Positions 21,862-33,777 of a stretch of 64,000 nt of DNA are shown here, one piece after another. The notes under the pieces are model-generated. The model was not told the origin of the DNA. It searched no databases and saw nothing but the letters and a program-made list of their open reading frames with translations. Numbering within the stretch: the stretch's first letter is position 1; each line of letters opens with the position of its first letter. The position numbers and the translations under genes were made by a program. The stretch comes from Nemertoderma westbladi (taxonomy: Eukaryota > Xenacoelomorpha > Nemertodermatida > Nemertodermatidae). The stretch covers positions 1 to 64,000 of the forward strand of contig JAUCBJ010004614.1 of NCBI GenBank assembly GCA_032718475.1. The letters run 5' to 3'.

Positions 21862-23720
21862 TCAGAAATAAAATCTTATTAATGGGTGGTGCCTTCTAGG
21901 CACATCGCTGTCAACAACTCTGTATAAATGAAGGATAATAGCTTGCGATGATCTATGTATCTCGATCATCGATCTACAGTATGTATCTCCACGTACGGGT
22001 TGAATAAACCGCATCGAAAATCTTGGGCCCTCACCCTGGTCGACGTCATTGCACCACCGTTCGCTTCCTCCTCGAACCAATGGAATTTCTGTTCGTCATA
22101 CAATGCGTGAATCACAGTGTTTTTTGTAGTGCCTGCAGTAATTGCATCACACACACCTGTGATGTAGCTCCAGGCATGCACCTAGGGTGTGGCTCGTCTC
22201 ATGGCAATATGTGCACTTCGTTCCCGCTACAAAATGATATAAACAGTTTTTCCTCAATTGTGTCTGCCTCCCACAATAACAGCACTCGTATATTTTCGTG
22301 TGCATCCTGAACTGGTCCTTTTGCGTGCTGGAACGCTTGGTTCTGAAACATTTGGTATGTAAATATATCCACAGCCCTGTTACAGCCCAAGTAAATTTCC
22401 ATCTCTCTCCTCGGCGGTACCTCACCGAATACCATCTGCTGTGCCATACCTAGTTGCTCCCCCAACATGATCGTAGCCGCTGGCAAGTCATGAGCCGATT
22501 TGTGCGCCCAAGCCTAACCGCTTTGTACGTCCCAGAATTCCTTCACTGCACTGGCTGTCAAATCCCTCCAATCGGTGTCCGTTTGTCCCAGCATCTTGTT
22601 CGTTGGCATTTCCCCAAACTCATTCTCATCAATATTCTCAATCGGTGGCATCTCCCCGAACCCACCTTCTTCCATCCTCTCCCCTGGGGGGGGGGGGGGG
22701 GGGGCGGTGGTGGTTCCAGGCCTGGTATCGATGCATTCTCCGCTCCCATTTCCTTGTATTTCTCTTCGAGCCAGCTCCTGCCTGAAATCATCTGCGCCTC
22801 CTCCGGATAACTCACCATCCACCTTTCTCCCTCGTGATACTGATACTCGCTTGACACATCCGAGTTCCACTCCAACTTGTCGAGGTTCTGCTCACCAAAC
22901 TCACATCCTCTACCCATTCTGTTCCCCCGGGACCCTTCTCTCCCTCCTGGCTGCCTCTTCCCCCCTCCATATCTCCTCCCACTCCATCTCCTCCTTTGCC
23001 AAATTCTGGCCAGGTGTGTCTACATTCATGTCCACAAGATGTCGGCTATTCTAGTATACTGACTCGCCCTTTCGCCCCAGCTGGTCTTCTAGACTGCCGA
23101 GAGCTACATTCAAAGCTCTCCTGTTGTGGTGCAGTGGTGATCCTCCAAGTAGAAATGCCGTTGGTTGTTTATCAATGACCACTGTCATGAACAGGTTTAG
23201 CAACCCGATCATCAACCAGTCCAACTGTAGAATTTACCTCTTCTGGTACAACCGAATGGTACCCATCCGGAAGTAGTACAAATCGTCTTGTCTTGGCCTC
23301 ATGTCCCACTTCAACAACCACAGTGTGCCCATAGTGTCCCCATTGCACCATGCAGTAGTGTCCCCTGTTCTCACCAATCCCAACCCCTACGGCTTTGTCA
23401 TAGCCATATAGACTACTTCATATACATTGACGTCACTATTTGACTTCTCCTTAACCAGTTGCTGCATGGACTCTGGCAAACGATCTAGTTGGGGCCCCTC
23501 CCTTGTCTCGTATGTGCCCAAGTCAAACAGAAGAATGTCTCCGTTCAGTGCCGCCATATGTAGCAGTATGGTCTTTACTGGTCCCATTGGGAACTTGCTC
23601 AGGTACTCGTACTCCTCCATAGGCGCGACGGCGTCCCGTATGTTCTCACCAGCCAACGTCCCTGCATTGCTCGATAGTGATCCTGAAGCATCTATGCATT
23701 CACGCTCTTAAGAAGTTGCT
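21862..23720 (-). pseudogene. Decayed gag-like ORF cluster
   Basis: Several overlapping minus-strand ORFs of 70-120 codons in shifting frames. They include a zinc-knuckle-like Cys/His stretch (CTYCHETSHTLGAC, near 22170-22290), an acidic segment, and a poly-Pro run encoded by G19 at 22686-22704. Frames are broken in at least four places. Position downstream of the LTR-like remnant and the knuckle motif suggest a retroelement gag, but I recognise no family and no RT. Confidence 0.4.
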
Positions 23721-24299
23721 AGTGTAGTACTTCCTGGTATTCTCTTCCGGCTTCCTCCACATCAGTTTTAATCAGCTCTCTGACATGGCGTACCCTCTCT
23801 TTTTAGTCTAATTTCTACAATTTCGCCTGAATTAAGTTACAGTTACGTGATTTACTACCCTAATTAGATAGTTTGTCTGTTACCTTTATTCTAAAATTTT
23901 CATTTTCTAGTCGCTACCTTTTCATCACATCAATAATTATTGATAATAATTATAATTATTATTATTCTACATTTTTCATTACTTATTAAGCAACGCTTCA
24001 TTAATTACCTTATAGGTAATTCCACACTACCTATTGTATTCATCAGAAAAGACTAGCTACAATTACTTTCTATAGCCTATTATTATACTAGCTCTCCTCC
24101 AGACAGCGTCCTGGGTCCATAAGAATACTGTACAGGTCTGTATCCCCAAGGCTATGTATTATAGCAATCTAGCTTGTATGGCCAGCACCATCAGCCCACT
24201 ATATCTACAGTACATATCCCCTCTAATTCCTCACGTGGCGCCCTCCATGCCATACTACTACTACTTGATCGGCATGCTGCATTGCAGCTGCATTTTTAA
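23721..24299. other. Unassigned AT-rich spacer
   Basis: No supported gene. It contains simple ATAATTATTATT-type sequence near 23935-23970 and otherwise nothing that I recognise. Confidence 0.5.
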
Positions 24300-24738
24300 G
24301 AATGCTGTGCCGGTTTGTCGACAAAATTGCACCGCCACAATTCCCTATCACCCATGACATTTGCTAGATCATCCGCGCATCTTCAAGGCCAGTGTCCTTT
24401 AAGATGCGTCTCAAGAAAGTCATGGGCTCTCCACCATGCTTATTCACTCCATGAGGCTGCCAAAGCACAAGATTATGCACTGCCTGGTCCTCACGGCGAA
24501 AGCAATGTCCTGCAAAGCGGAGGCGACTTTGTTCTAGTGTCAAGCTTGGGGGAACCAATGAGACAGCTCCAATATTAATTAGTGTCTGGTTGGAGATGTG
24601 TGCATTAAACTTGTCACAATGAACCCGGCGTAGCATTCTTGTGAATGTGCCATCCAAAGATTTGGTGTCCTCAGTAGTTAGAGCCCAGCATGGACTCCCA
24701 TAGAGGAGTACTGGAACTACCCAGTGAAAAGTGCGCAA
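24300..24738 (-). pseudogene. LINE ORF2 C-terminal fragment
   Basis: 124-aa ORF with the typical C-terminal order of non-LTR retrotransposon proteins: VLLYGSPCWALT, then DGTFTRMLRRVHCDKFN, then RLRFAGHCFRREDQ. Past its stop the reading continues as DDLANVMGDRELW in another frame, the usual end of such ORFs. The RT core and endonuclease are absent, so this is a 5'-truncated, broken copy. The RTE/CR1 grouping is tentative. Confidence 0.75.
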
Positions 24739-25330
24739 GCGTATCGCAAGCGTGCAACGCAGGCGTATCTGATGTGATTCCCAAGAGTTATGGCCCGACC
24801 TTTACGCAAGCGATCTACTTGAGTTATGTCACATAGATATCGCAACAACTGCGTTAAGTCGCATAAAAATCACAACAACTTGCGTTCAGTCGCATAAAAC
24901 TCACATGTGATTCACTTGCGACTTTCAAGCGTCATGACGCATAAATATTGCAAAAATCTACTGGTTGTGATTTTTGTGTAATATATATTAAGACCTTTGT
25001 GACAGTAAGTATGATACAGTAGTTGATTATTCCACTACTGTTTGATACTATGGGCTTCCATATATAATCGAGTGATAATTGTGATAATAGTGATAATAAT
25101 AGAGTGTTAGGTTGCCCTTCTTGGGAACTGGCACCAAATTATTTGTTTTCATTTCTTGTGGGACTCTTGTTGTTCTGTACATGTCTACTACAGTATGATG
25201 GGATAGATGAGCTTTAAACACTCAGGTAAACACTCCATGTCCACAATACAGTAGTATGTATGTACTAGTATTTAAAATCTGATCCTATATATAAACTTGA
25301 TACTATTGATCCAGCTTCCCATAGAACACT
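24739..25330. other. Unassigned repeat-like spacer
   Basis: 24740-24960 is dense in TCGCATAA / CGCAAGCG / CACAACAACT words in both orientations, resembling the subterminal region of a DNA transposon. No ORF and no termini that I can define. Confidence 0.4.
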
Positions 25331-25480
25331 ATCTACGGGATAGTATGTATGTACTCTACTAATCATAAGTTTGATCCTAATGTTCCGGCCTCCCGTAGTA
25401 CACTCTATCTATGGGACAGTACGTTATGTACTCTACTAATCATAAGTTTGATCCTAATGTTCCAGCCTCCCATTCGGTTG
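25330..25480. repeat. Short tandem duplication
   Basis: Two units of about 86 bp containing TACTCTACTAATCATAAGTT and ATCCTAATGTTCC. The start of a third, diverged unit (GATACTATTGATCCAGC) lies just upstream at 25300. Confidence 0.8.
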
Positions 25481-25884
25481 CGTCCTTCCCGCTAGGGGTT
25501 CGCAGCGGACGACTTCCCCTCTCGGAACCCTCTGGGGTGTGTCACCGAGTCCGCTAATCGTCGTTGTCGCTTGGCTTCATTTTCCACTAGGGTAGTTTCC
25601 ACTTTGACGGAATCCGGTGTTGGCCTCGGGATCCCGACCATTCGACTTTGTGAATGTGTTACCTACGCGCTGCCGTGGCTTGTACCTTTTAATGGATTGA
25701 GTGGCCGTGGCCGAAGGCCTGATAAAAATAACAGTCTGCTTTTGGTGCAAGTATTAATGTCCAAATGTTGATTTCACGTTTCACCAGGCTGTTATTAGGC
25801 CTACTGTAATAAGGTGCCTAGCGAAGCGGTGGAAACTATTCACCTACAACCGTCAGATAAATGGCTAACTTGTTAATGATGAGC

Positions 25885-26295
25885 GCATGTTGGTTTATAT
25901 ATATATATATATTGTTTATTGACAATCGGTATAAGATATGTAAATAGATACAAACACCGCTCATCCCTTGGAGAACCAAAAGTCCAAATTGCACAGGCAC
26001 AAGTGAAACTGAAACTACAGAGTAGGCCTATTCGTGAAACAATAAATAAATGTCATTTATGAAATACACAACTACAATACAAAAAAAACAACTGTAAATA
26101 AATAAGTCATGGGCAAAACAACAAGAGTACATATGAAAACAATACCTCAATGTCATTAATTAAATAAACAAGAAACTATAACTAAATATGTCTGGGCAAA
26201 GCACAAAGGGTACATAGGAAACTATAATTAAATGTCATTAATGAAATATGCGAGAGACAATAAGTAAATAAGTCATGGGCAAAAACACAAGTAAG
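25885..26295. repeat. Degenerate tandem repeat, roughly 75-85 bp units
   Basis: Recurring TGTCATTAATGAAATA, AAATAAGTCATGGGCAAA and AGGAAACTATAA phrases in the same order at least three times. The array begins after a (TA)n run at 25897-25912. No coding potential. Confidence 0.6.
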
Positions 26296-26403
26296 CTTGG
26301 TAAACTTGGGGCCTACGCACCATCATAGTGGCCTTCGGATTGATACCCTAACCCTCCCATTGGTTGCCTTATATCACCACCCCCTACAGTATACAGCTGC
26401 TCC

Positions 26404-26487
26404 CTTGGGCTGTATTGGCCCTGGCTCACTGGAGGTGGATCCCCCATTTTGTTGGTTTAGAGCGCATAGTGGAGTGACTCCGCTAAC
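26404..26487. repeat. Second LTR-like remnant
   Basis: Shares GGCCCTGGCTCACTGGAG, CATTTTGTT-GTTTAGA and CTCCGCTAACA with 21083-21265. If the two are a pair, they bound a decayed element of about 5.4 kb that includes the gag-like cluster and the LINE fragment. The pairing is inferred from short matches only. Confidence 0.4.
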
Positions 26488-26586
26488 ATGTTTCTGGTTA
26501 TTTTAATAGGTAATATGCAAAAGTGCGAATAGATAACAATGATCTGACCGGTGCGCAACAACTGGTATCATTGGGATTTTTGTCCG

Positions 26587-26651
26587 GGGGAAGTCTAGCC
26601 TAGTTAGGTAATCCTGTTTGCTATTCTGAAGAGGGAAAAAACAACCCCCCA
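26587..26651. repeat. 65-bp perfect direct repeat, left copy
   Basis: Identical to 27293-27357 (begins GGGGAAGTCTAGCCTAG, ends AAAACAACCCCCCA). The pair brackets repeat A (26746-27200). Confidence 0.9.
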
Positions 26652-26745
26652 GGTGGGCAGACAAGATAGGAAACTAGGTAAGACCAGAAAACGCGTGCTG
26701 TCTAAGATCGTTCATCTACGGCCAATCGCAAGGCCGGAAGAGGGT

Positions 26746-27200
26746 AAAAAAATTTTTTTTAGAATGCTATCCAAATATTTCTCCCTTGGTGAAAATATTA
26801 ACAAACAATAAGTCAGTATAATATTTATAGTATTATGCAATGTTGGAATGAACGTTTCAGTGAACCCAATATTTGTCAATATATGGTGAGCAGTCAGCTC
26901 CATCACTTACACTGCTAGTAACCTACCTGCACCTTGAAGCTCTGATAGGACGTTGCCTTAGCAACGATATTCTGGCTTTGGGCTTTGCTGCCCAGAGTGA
27001 TTTACAAACCTGGTTGTTCCTATAGACCATATGCTGATACACAACCTCCAAGGGAGGGGAAATGGCTCTGGTCCAGGTTGATATACGAGTCTGGTTATTC
27101 CTGCCGAGCAAATGCTAATACACACACACCCTCCAAGGAAGGGAAAATAGTCACATAGGATGTCGCTGCAAAACCAATTACCTTTGTCAATTGGGTATTA
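26746..27200. repeat. 455-bp repeat A (left copy)
   Basis: Almost identical to 60594-61047, same orientation, starting at an A-run/T-run junction and ending GGGTATTA. It contains an internal two-fold repeat of about 85 bp (CTGGTTNTTCCT, CCTCCAAGG). The two copies lie on either side of the DIRS/BEL/LTR stack. MITE or terminal repeat of a composite element. Confidence 0.85.
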
Positions 27201-27292
27201 CAGCGATCTCCTGTGGAAATACATATATAGTGATATAATGCAAACGTTGTCGTTATGCACCATTGTCTGTCGAATTGCTCGCGTTCGTGTTT

Positions 27293-27357
27293 GGGGAAGT
27301 CTAGCCTAGTTAGGTAATCCTGTTTGCTATTCTGAAGAGGGAAAAAACAACCCCCCA
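27293..27357. repeat. 65-bp perfect direct repeat, right copy
   Basis: Second copy of 26587-26651. Perfect identity suggests a recent duplication, or the long direct ends of a small element of about 700 bp. Confidence 0.9.
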
Positions 27358-27685
27358 AAGAAACCCCCAATCAGAATGGCAGAAGGTGGATATACGGAAA
27401 TGCACTGATCAAGTACCACTTCCTATGCCTATTTCAACCATGAAAACAAAAAATAAATTGAGGTACTATTAATTATTATTATTCTTACCAATTGAGATGG
27501 CGATTTTGGTTTCTAATAGAATAAATTCAGAATCGATATTTTCATGCGTATACAACACATAATGCTGTTGTGTATAGGTAAATTAAGATATAATATATGA
27601 CTATATATAATTTCGAATAAAGGATATATATAATATCTAATAATAATAGTAATCATATATTATGTTCATGGTCAGTGAACATGTA
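27358..27685. other. 3' flank of DIRS-like element
   Basis: AT-rich, no ORF. Two small hairpins: ATACAACA..TGTTGTGTAT (27550-27577) and GTTCATGGTCAGTGAAC (27663-27679), the latter just beyond the recombinase stop. It may hold the element's terminal or internal-complementary sequences, but I could not match it to the other end. Confidence 0.4.
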
Positions 27686-28534
27686 TCAGTTATTGATTGA
27701 AGATACCATAACGCGTTGAGCATTTATGAGTTCGTAGTCTGATGGCCTTATGTAGGATTCGTAGCAAGAACTTCTCCATCGTCCTAATTTCTTTATAGTG
27801 TTTGGAGGTATACCAACCTTGGAGGCAGTGGTGGCCATCCCAGAACGAAAACTATGGCTGGAGTAACCCTGTCCCATTATTTTACGTAAAACACCATTAA
27901 TGTGGTGGGCTTGAACTGATTCACCTGTTGACCAAATAAAAAGTGGGGATATGTTTGGGCCGCATTGATCTCTGAACTGTAGGTATATCTTCAGGCGATT
28001 ATGTGGGCACAATGGTCCACCCACCTTAGCAATGGGAAACTTTAGAGCTGAACGTGATGTCAAATTAACATATTCTGACACTCTCATGCCACCGAAGAAA
28101 GCCATTGTAAAAATGGCCTTCATCATTTGTATATCAAGCAAACGGTTGTTGTAAAATTGTGGTAAGGATTGCATTAATAAGTGTAGATCGGCTGCCATTA
28201 TAGGCCGGGCAACAGATGGAGCTCCATTGGCTCTTTCGCATCCTCGTATAATATGTTGTAGCCGTCCCATATTTATATCTGATGAGCATTCTATGTTCAT
28301 TAAAGTACTCATTATACCTGCTAGGTACATCCGTATAGATGATGCCCGCAGACCACTATAGTGAGACATAAGAATAAATGTTTCCAGAGTTCTTTGACAA
28401 ACATGAGTATGTGCTTTTCCTGCGATTCTGCAGAATAGTTTGTACTTATACCATGCTAATATATACTTCTTTTGGGTATTATGACTAAAACTATCAACAA
28501 CAAGCTGATTTATTAAGGATTGGTGAATTTCCAT
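27686..28534 (-). CDS. Tyrosine recombinase of DIRS-like retrotransposon
   Basis: 282 aa, uninterrupted. It is the integrase-equivalent of DIRS-order retrotransposons, inserting circular cDNA without a target duplication. Catalytic set visible: GGMRVSEY (Arg151), HSFRSGMATTA (His227, Arg230), LGRW (Trp253 in the second His position, usual in this group) and YESYIR (Tyr258/Tyr261). An N-terminal SAM-like domain occupies about 1-100. It starts at an ATG about 140 bp after the gag-like ORF ends. Same strand as gag, RNase H and RT. Confidence 0.92.
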   Translation of the reverse strand: MEIHQSLINQLVVDSFSHNTQKKYILAWYKYKLFCRIAGKAHTHVCQRTLETFILMSHYSGLRASSIRMYLAGIMSTLMNIECSSDINMGRLQHIIRGCERANGAPSVARPIMAADLHLLMQSLPQFYNNRLLDIQMMKAIFTMAFFGGMRVSEYVNLTSRSALKFPIAKVGGPLCPHNRLKIYLQFRDQCGPNISPLFIWSTGESVQAHHINGVLRKIMGQGYSSHSFRSGMATTASKVGIPPNTIKKLGRWRSSCYESYIRPSDYELINAQRVMVSSINN

Positions 28535-28674
28535 GGTGATGGATGTTTCATATGGCTGGTAGACAATATATATATAAACTATTTATAGTTTAGTTCGTAA
28601 ACTACTTAATAACATATGCTATTTTTTATAGATGCGATTATATATATTTAAACAGTTTTAGGCTTGTGGATAAA

Positions 28675-29827
28675 CTATCCTTGCTGAATAAATTGGTTTC
28701 CTAAGGCTTTTTTAGGCAGCGATTTTACAATCGGGACCCTCTCCCTAACATTGTTGATATTATTGTCCTCTTCATTATCGTACCGAAGTCGATGTCGGAA
28801 CCTATTGTCATTTGTACCTCTTCTAACATCGTCTGAGTCATCCTGATATCTCCTCTTGAAGTTTGATTCAGAATCCTCTCGGTTTTTGGATTTGCAATCA
28901 GGGCGATAATGACCCTCACGGTGACACCCGTGGCAGAAAACTCCCCTCTTGAAGTTGCTCTGGTTTGTTTTCCTTGGTGACGTCATAAATGCCTCTGCTG
29001 GCAAACATGAGCCTAAATGCTGCTTGTCGCAGTTTCGACATCATGTAGTCTGATCGCATGGGATGGCGAATAGTTGGTGGTCGCTCCCATCCTCCCTGAT
29101 TGGTTTCAACATAGAGACGATGGTCTTTGTCAACCTTGAGTAAAAACCCAAGTGAATATAATGGGGCTATCTCGAGCATGTTCCGATAATAAGTCCATAT
29201 CTTTGGTGCTTCTTCTGGATAGAAGGCACTCTTATAACTAGCAAGTAGGGCTAAGCAGTTCAACATTCCCCCTGTGGATTCTACTTCTGCGTTTTTCCCA
29301 TATTTCCCATTCAGCTCTTGCCGTTCAGCCAGTTCAGTTAGAGGGATATATCGGTACTGCAAGCGAAGTTGATCCACCGTGTCCCTTTCAAGTGGTCGTG
29401 TTGATGACAATACCCCAGGCACTTCCTTGTCCGATCGTGTTTCTTGGCGTTTGTTTCCTTTCGATTGTGTTATCCCATCCATAGAATAATTTTGTTGAGC
29501 CTTCAACAAAACTCCTACAAACTTCTCCATGAATGTAATTTCATGTTCTTGGGCTGTCTCAGGTTGTATGTGTGGCTCAGGGGATGTTGCTCTGACCGGA
29601 ATAAAAAGAATAAAATCCTTATTGATGGCTTTATTTAATTTGTATACTACACCAGAGAATGTCACCTGCTCACCATGATGCAACACCAGATATTGTGATG
29701 CACTACTTGGGGCTTCTGTGCCCTCCCAGATGGGACCCTCGGTTGACAGTTGTAATCTCAACCATGAGTTGTTTTCGCCTCTATATGCAATAGTGCCAAT
29801 GGTATAATTTATCTCTGGAACTGACAT
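28675..29827 (-). pseudogene. Gag-like protein with zinc knuckle, DIRS-like element
   Basis: Two overlapping frames: a 303-aa ORF (28916-29827) and a 109-aa frame (28675-29004) one base off. The second carries a CCHC knuckle, CHGCHREGHYRPDC, followed by an Arg/Asp-rich tail. The upstream ORF ends in a region matching the join, so this is one gene broken by a one-base shift or read by programmed frameshifting. It lies between RNase H and recombinase; in described DIRS/Ngaro elements gag precedes RT. Confidence 0.7.
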
Positions 29828-30063
29828 GATGTTGTAGATTTTATATACTTATTGAAAACAAATTTACTTATCTATGCATGATATTTTACCATGAACCATG
29901 ATACCGCTAAATGTTAAGATATATTGTTGACTGTGAAACGATGATCACCTTGGGATAGCTATAGTTTTCATTTGGTATAAAGTATGAAAAAAAAATATTT
30001 ATATGAAATAAATAAAATACATTGTCTTACTTGTGGACATTGTAGCATTGTCTATGTTTATTT
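29828..30063. other. Spacer between RNase H and gag-like ORF
   Basis: 236 bp, AT-rich, no ORF. An element boundary or a promoter for the downstream ORFs could lie here; nothing diagnostic is visible. Confidence 0.4.
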
Positions 30064-31427
30064 TTATACTGGATTGAAAATGGCTTGTTTGATTTCGGAC
30101 CATTGGTCAAGAACAGGAGTTGGGTCTCCATTCATTTTTGGAAACAAAGCTTTGAATTTGCTGATCCTGAGACGGCTCAAGAGATCTGGACCAATGTTGT
30201 CATGTCCTGGGATGTGCTGGCAGAATACCATTATTCCGTATTCTGTGCAAGTGTGGAGAAGTAGGCGAATCAGTGTCATCTGCACTGGCTTATTGGAAGT
30301 TCCCTTTGCAAATGCATGTATGCTGGTCTCAATGTCACTATAAATTAGTAGCCTTGAACCACCAAAATATCGCCCATATACTTTAACTGCGAGTAGTATA
30401 GCCGCTGACTCTTTTGCTGCTACTGATAATTGATTGTTAGTCATCTGTTCTGGTAGCCGTACTGAGAACCAGTCTTCATTACAAATACCTCCCAAACCAA
30501 ACCCAGATGCATCTGTTGACGGGGTGTGTTGGCTAGGAGTCAGCATGGTTGGGTTTTGTAAAGGTGCTTGATAGTTATGTAATGTGTGTAATGCAAATAT
30601 CCAATATTCCAGGTCGAGGTGCAACTTACCTGGAATGCATATCATCTTTTGATGCTTGGACACTGATATTGCATTAATGAGGCGACGAAGAAATGTGCGA
30701 CTAGCACATACTGCTTTAGAGATGAATGATAGTAGCCCAATAAGGCTCTGAAGCTCACGTTTATTTATCATAGTTCCTGATGCCATGTTTTGAAATCGGT
30801 GAATTTCTGCTAGGGCTGTACCTTGCTTGTCATTTGGCACAAAGAACTTCATTGAAATGGTGTTTATTCAAATCCCGAATACTGTCTGCCTGTGTTCAGG
30901 GGGGAAAGTTTTCTGGGTATTTAGAGGAATGTGATAGTGTTTGAAAATGTCAATTATCAAATTGAAAGTGTATGTGGCCAATTCTGGAATATTAACAGTT
31001 GTTATAATAAAGTCATCTAGTAAGTGATCAATCTTAGTGATATCTGATAACATTGTTGTTGTGTCTATTTCGAGTTCGAGATATTGGCTAGGAGGACATG
31101 GAAGGATTGATAATTTGTTAATAATTTTGTCTTTTATTAGAGTACTATAATTTTGAAATATGCGACTTGCTGATCTTAATCCGAATACTAATCTGATGCA
31201 TACAAAAAACATATTTCGCCATTTAATTCCCAGGAGACACCAATCCTTCTTTGAGATTGGGATGATTTTGAAAGCATCTTTGACATCTAATTTTCCGATT
31301 AGAGCATGATTTCCACAGAACATGACACTATCCACGATATCATCTATCGTTGTATATGTCACAGTGGAATCTTCATCAGAAATAAAGCTATTTATTGTCC
31401 CTTTGAGATTGTGTGAGCAGTCAACAC
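30064..31427 (-). pseudogene. DIRS-like RT (palm) and RNase H
   Basis: Continuous minus-strand frame broken by one TGA (30868-30870). RT motifs: KLDVKDAFKIIPI (first catalytic Asp), VFGLRSASRIF, and LLDDFI in the YxDD position. The RNase H part follows in the same frame: TDASGFGLGG, AKESAAILLAV, LIYSDIE and HIPGHDN with Asp further on. The DIRS/PAT type of RNase H fits. The 5' part of RT lies at 52448-52939, separated by the BEL insertion, whose 5-bp target duplication restores the frame. One nonsense codon aside, the domain looks intact. Confidence 0.88.
31423..31427. repeat. Target-site duplication AACAC of BEL element, left
   Basis: AACAC directly abuts the left LTR and is repeated after the right LTR at 52448-52452. 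Removing one copy plus the element joins the two RT halves in frame. Confidence 0.92.
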
Positions 31428-32287
31428 TATAAAGGACATCGCCCGCCTCCTATCCTAACTAATTTCAAATTTGTCTGTCTGTCTGCATTTGGCTGTTTGG
31501 GTTGGTTTGGGAATTCTAATTATACAGTAAAAGAAAAAGACGAACAATCCAACTGTCTGACGAGTGCAAGGTCCAGGATATAATCCACCTAATCTAATTA
31601 TAACCGAAAAGCTAGGACCTTGACGCTATTCCGGCTAGATAAGGCTTTAGTCCACTACAGTACTGGATGATAGATTGGTAAAAGATAAATATATGATAAC
31701 ATAATAATATACTTGCATTTATTTTATTTACAGAGTTAGGTATGGTACCGTTACATTACATATAATAATAAATCAACTAATCTAGGGTATTGATAAATGA
31801 CTAAATAATGACTGAATGAGATTAATATTATCGGGCAGTTAATAATACCGTATACTTCTGTCTGTTCTTTATAAAATAGTTACCGGTCCCGCACTGTCTT
31901 AGGTAATAGTAGGCCCTACAATATTAGGCTATATTACAGGGTATGCAAGCAAAATCTATATCTACGTCTAACTATCTAACCATCTAACATCAGAATATTA
32001 GTGGGAAAATCCGCACATGTCAGACATGGTGAGTTGAGACTGCCAGACTGCAGACAGCTTACTGCTGTTGTACTGACTAGCTATTTTACAGCTGTCAGTC
32101 AGACTGTTGACTGCATTCTGGTCACGTGGTCAGCTCACGGTCGATTCTTACTAATTAAATAATGAAAGTAATTATGTATACTGTATTTATTGCTGCGAAC
32201 TGAAATGTATTATACTGTAGGTTGATTATTTTATACTTATACTATATTATATTAAAATATTTGAGTTACGAGGAGATGGTGAACACA
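31428..32287 (-). repeat. BEL 3' LTR
   Basis: On the minus strand begins TGTGTTCACC and ends TCCTTTATA. Matches 51580-52447 almost base for base; the right copy has an extra ACAGAATA-type 8-bp segment. Confidence 0.95.
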
Positions 32288-32296
32288 CTCCTCCGC
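32288..32296 (-). other. Polypurine tract of BEL element
   Basis: Minus strand reads GCGGAGGAG directly before the TGTGTT start of the 3' LTR, the expected position for plus-strand DNA priming. Confidence 0.75.
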
Positions 32297-32838
32297 TGAA
32301 CTGAGTGAAACTTAGTTCAAAAAAAAATCTCATCGTAGCGAATATAAACACGCACCAAAAACTAAAATAATAATGATTGAGCCTTCTGCCTGTTTCACTC
32401 AAAACGAAAATAATGCACCTCATTAATAAAGTACAAATAGTAATACAAACAGTAATAATAGATAACTTCAGTCTATTCCATATAATGTATGTACGGCGAC
32501 CACCACTTTTAAAATTAAACAATCTAAGCACAATCTCAAGGCTAAAAAATATTTTTCGTTACATATTATATAGGGTGTTTCTCCATTACCTATTTCTTCA
32601 AATAAAGTATATTAAAAAATCTAGCATAAAGGGTTCTGTAATAAGTTCACTTTGTGGATTACTAAGACAAAATAATAATAATTCATTATAGAGACCTCTG
32701 GCTCATCAAAATAGTTTCCATACAATTCTGGGTTGACCATAAAGGCGCCACAAAAGTGGGTCAAAAGACATGTTAGTTAAACACAACACTAATAGAAATA
32801 ATGATAATTAATAATTTACTTTTATCGTTTTAGGTACA
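32297..32838. other. BEL 3' untranslated region
   Basis: About 540 bp between the integrase stop and the polypurine tract. No ORF of interest; AT-rich. Confidence 0.6.
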
Positions 32839-33777
32839 TTACTCGCTGGTTTTCTTTACAGCCTCCACTAATTCCTCTTCCAACAAACAACACCGTTCGA
32901 TCGACCGTTTAAGTTTTCCACTTGATGTTTGTAATTCGACAGTTCTAACTAGTCCATCATTCCCTGGAAAAACATCACAGACTCTCGCTAAATTCCAATG
33001 ATTTCTCCTATTACTGTCGTCCTTTAATAAAACTAAGTCGCCCTTTCGGACGTTTCGCGTTACGAATTGGTTTATTTTTCGTTTGTGCAATGTTGGCAGA
33101 TAGAACTTCTGCCACATATCCCAAAACTCATTGGCACATTCTTGACTACGCCTCCACGCCTTTCTTGAGCTCAAGTCTCCCGGATCAGGAGTTTCAAGAG
33201 GTAATCCTATACCTCCTCCTACACCGAGAATTTTGTTGGGAGTTATTGCTGTTATTCCACTAGGGTTATCAGTAACTTGAAATAACGGTCTAGAATTGAT
33301 GGAATATTGAATCTCCGCAAGTGCTGTTCTCAAAACGTCAAATGTAACTGTTTTATTACCAATTGTTGCTGCTAGCGCTTCCTTTGTAGAGCGGACCATA
33401 CGTTCCCATACACCCCCAGCATGAGGATTAATAGGTGTTATATTCTTCCATGTTATATTTCTTGCAGCGAGTTCTGATTGGAGTTTATGTTTATTCAAGT
33501 CCTTTACAACCTGTGTCAATTCATTATTTGCTCCAATGAAGTTCGATCCATTGTCGCTGTACATAAGTCTAACATTGCCTCTGGTTGATATGAATCTCCG
33601 GTATGCACAAAGAAATGCATCTGTTGACGCGCTTTCAGCGATATCTAAATGTACTGCCCTTGTTGAAAGACAAGTAAACAATACTCCATAAACCTTCATC
33701 GTTGTTCTTACTCGTTTGCACATTATATATAGGTCCCCAGTAGTCAACTCCACAAGTTTCGAAAGGCAATCCTCCAA
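32839..33777 (-). pseudogene. BEL/Pao integrase core and C-terminal domain
   Basis: 312-codon frame, shifted by one base relative to the upstream pol frame. It carries CLSTRAVHLDIA, the second catalytic Asp in YSDNGSNF and the Glu in GGVWERMVRSTKEA. A C-terminal DUF5641-like domain follows (VRKGDLVLL, WNLARVCDVFPG, RSIERCCLLEE). The first Asp (GVDYWGP) sits in the upstream frame. The shift lies near 33720. Apart from it, the DDE core looks complete. Confidence 0.9.

Noticed and set aside
29444-29638. Plus-strand ORF over the gag-like gene
   Set aside because: Antisense to the zinc-knuckle gene, no motifs.
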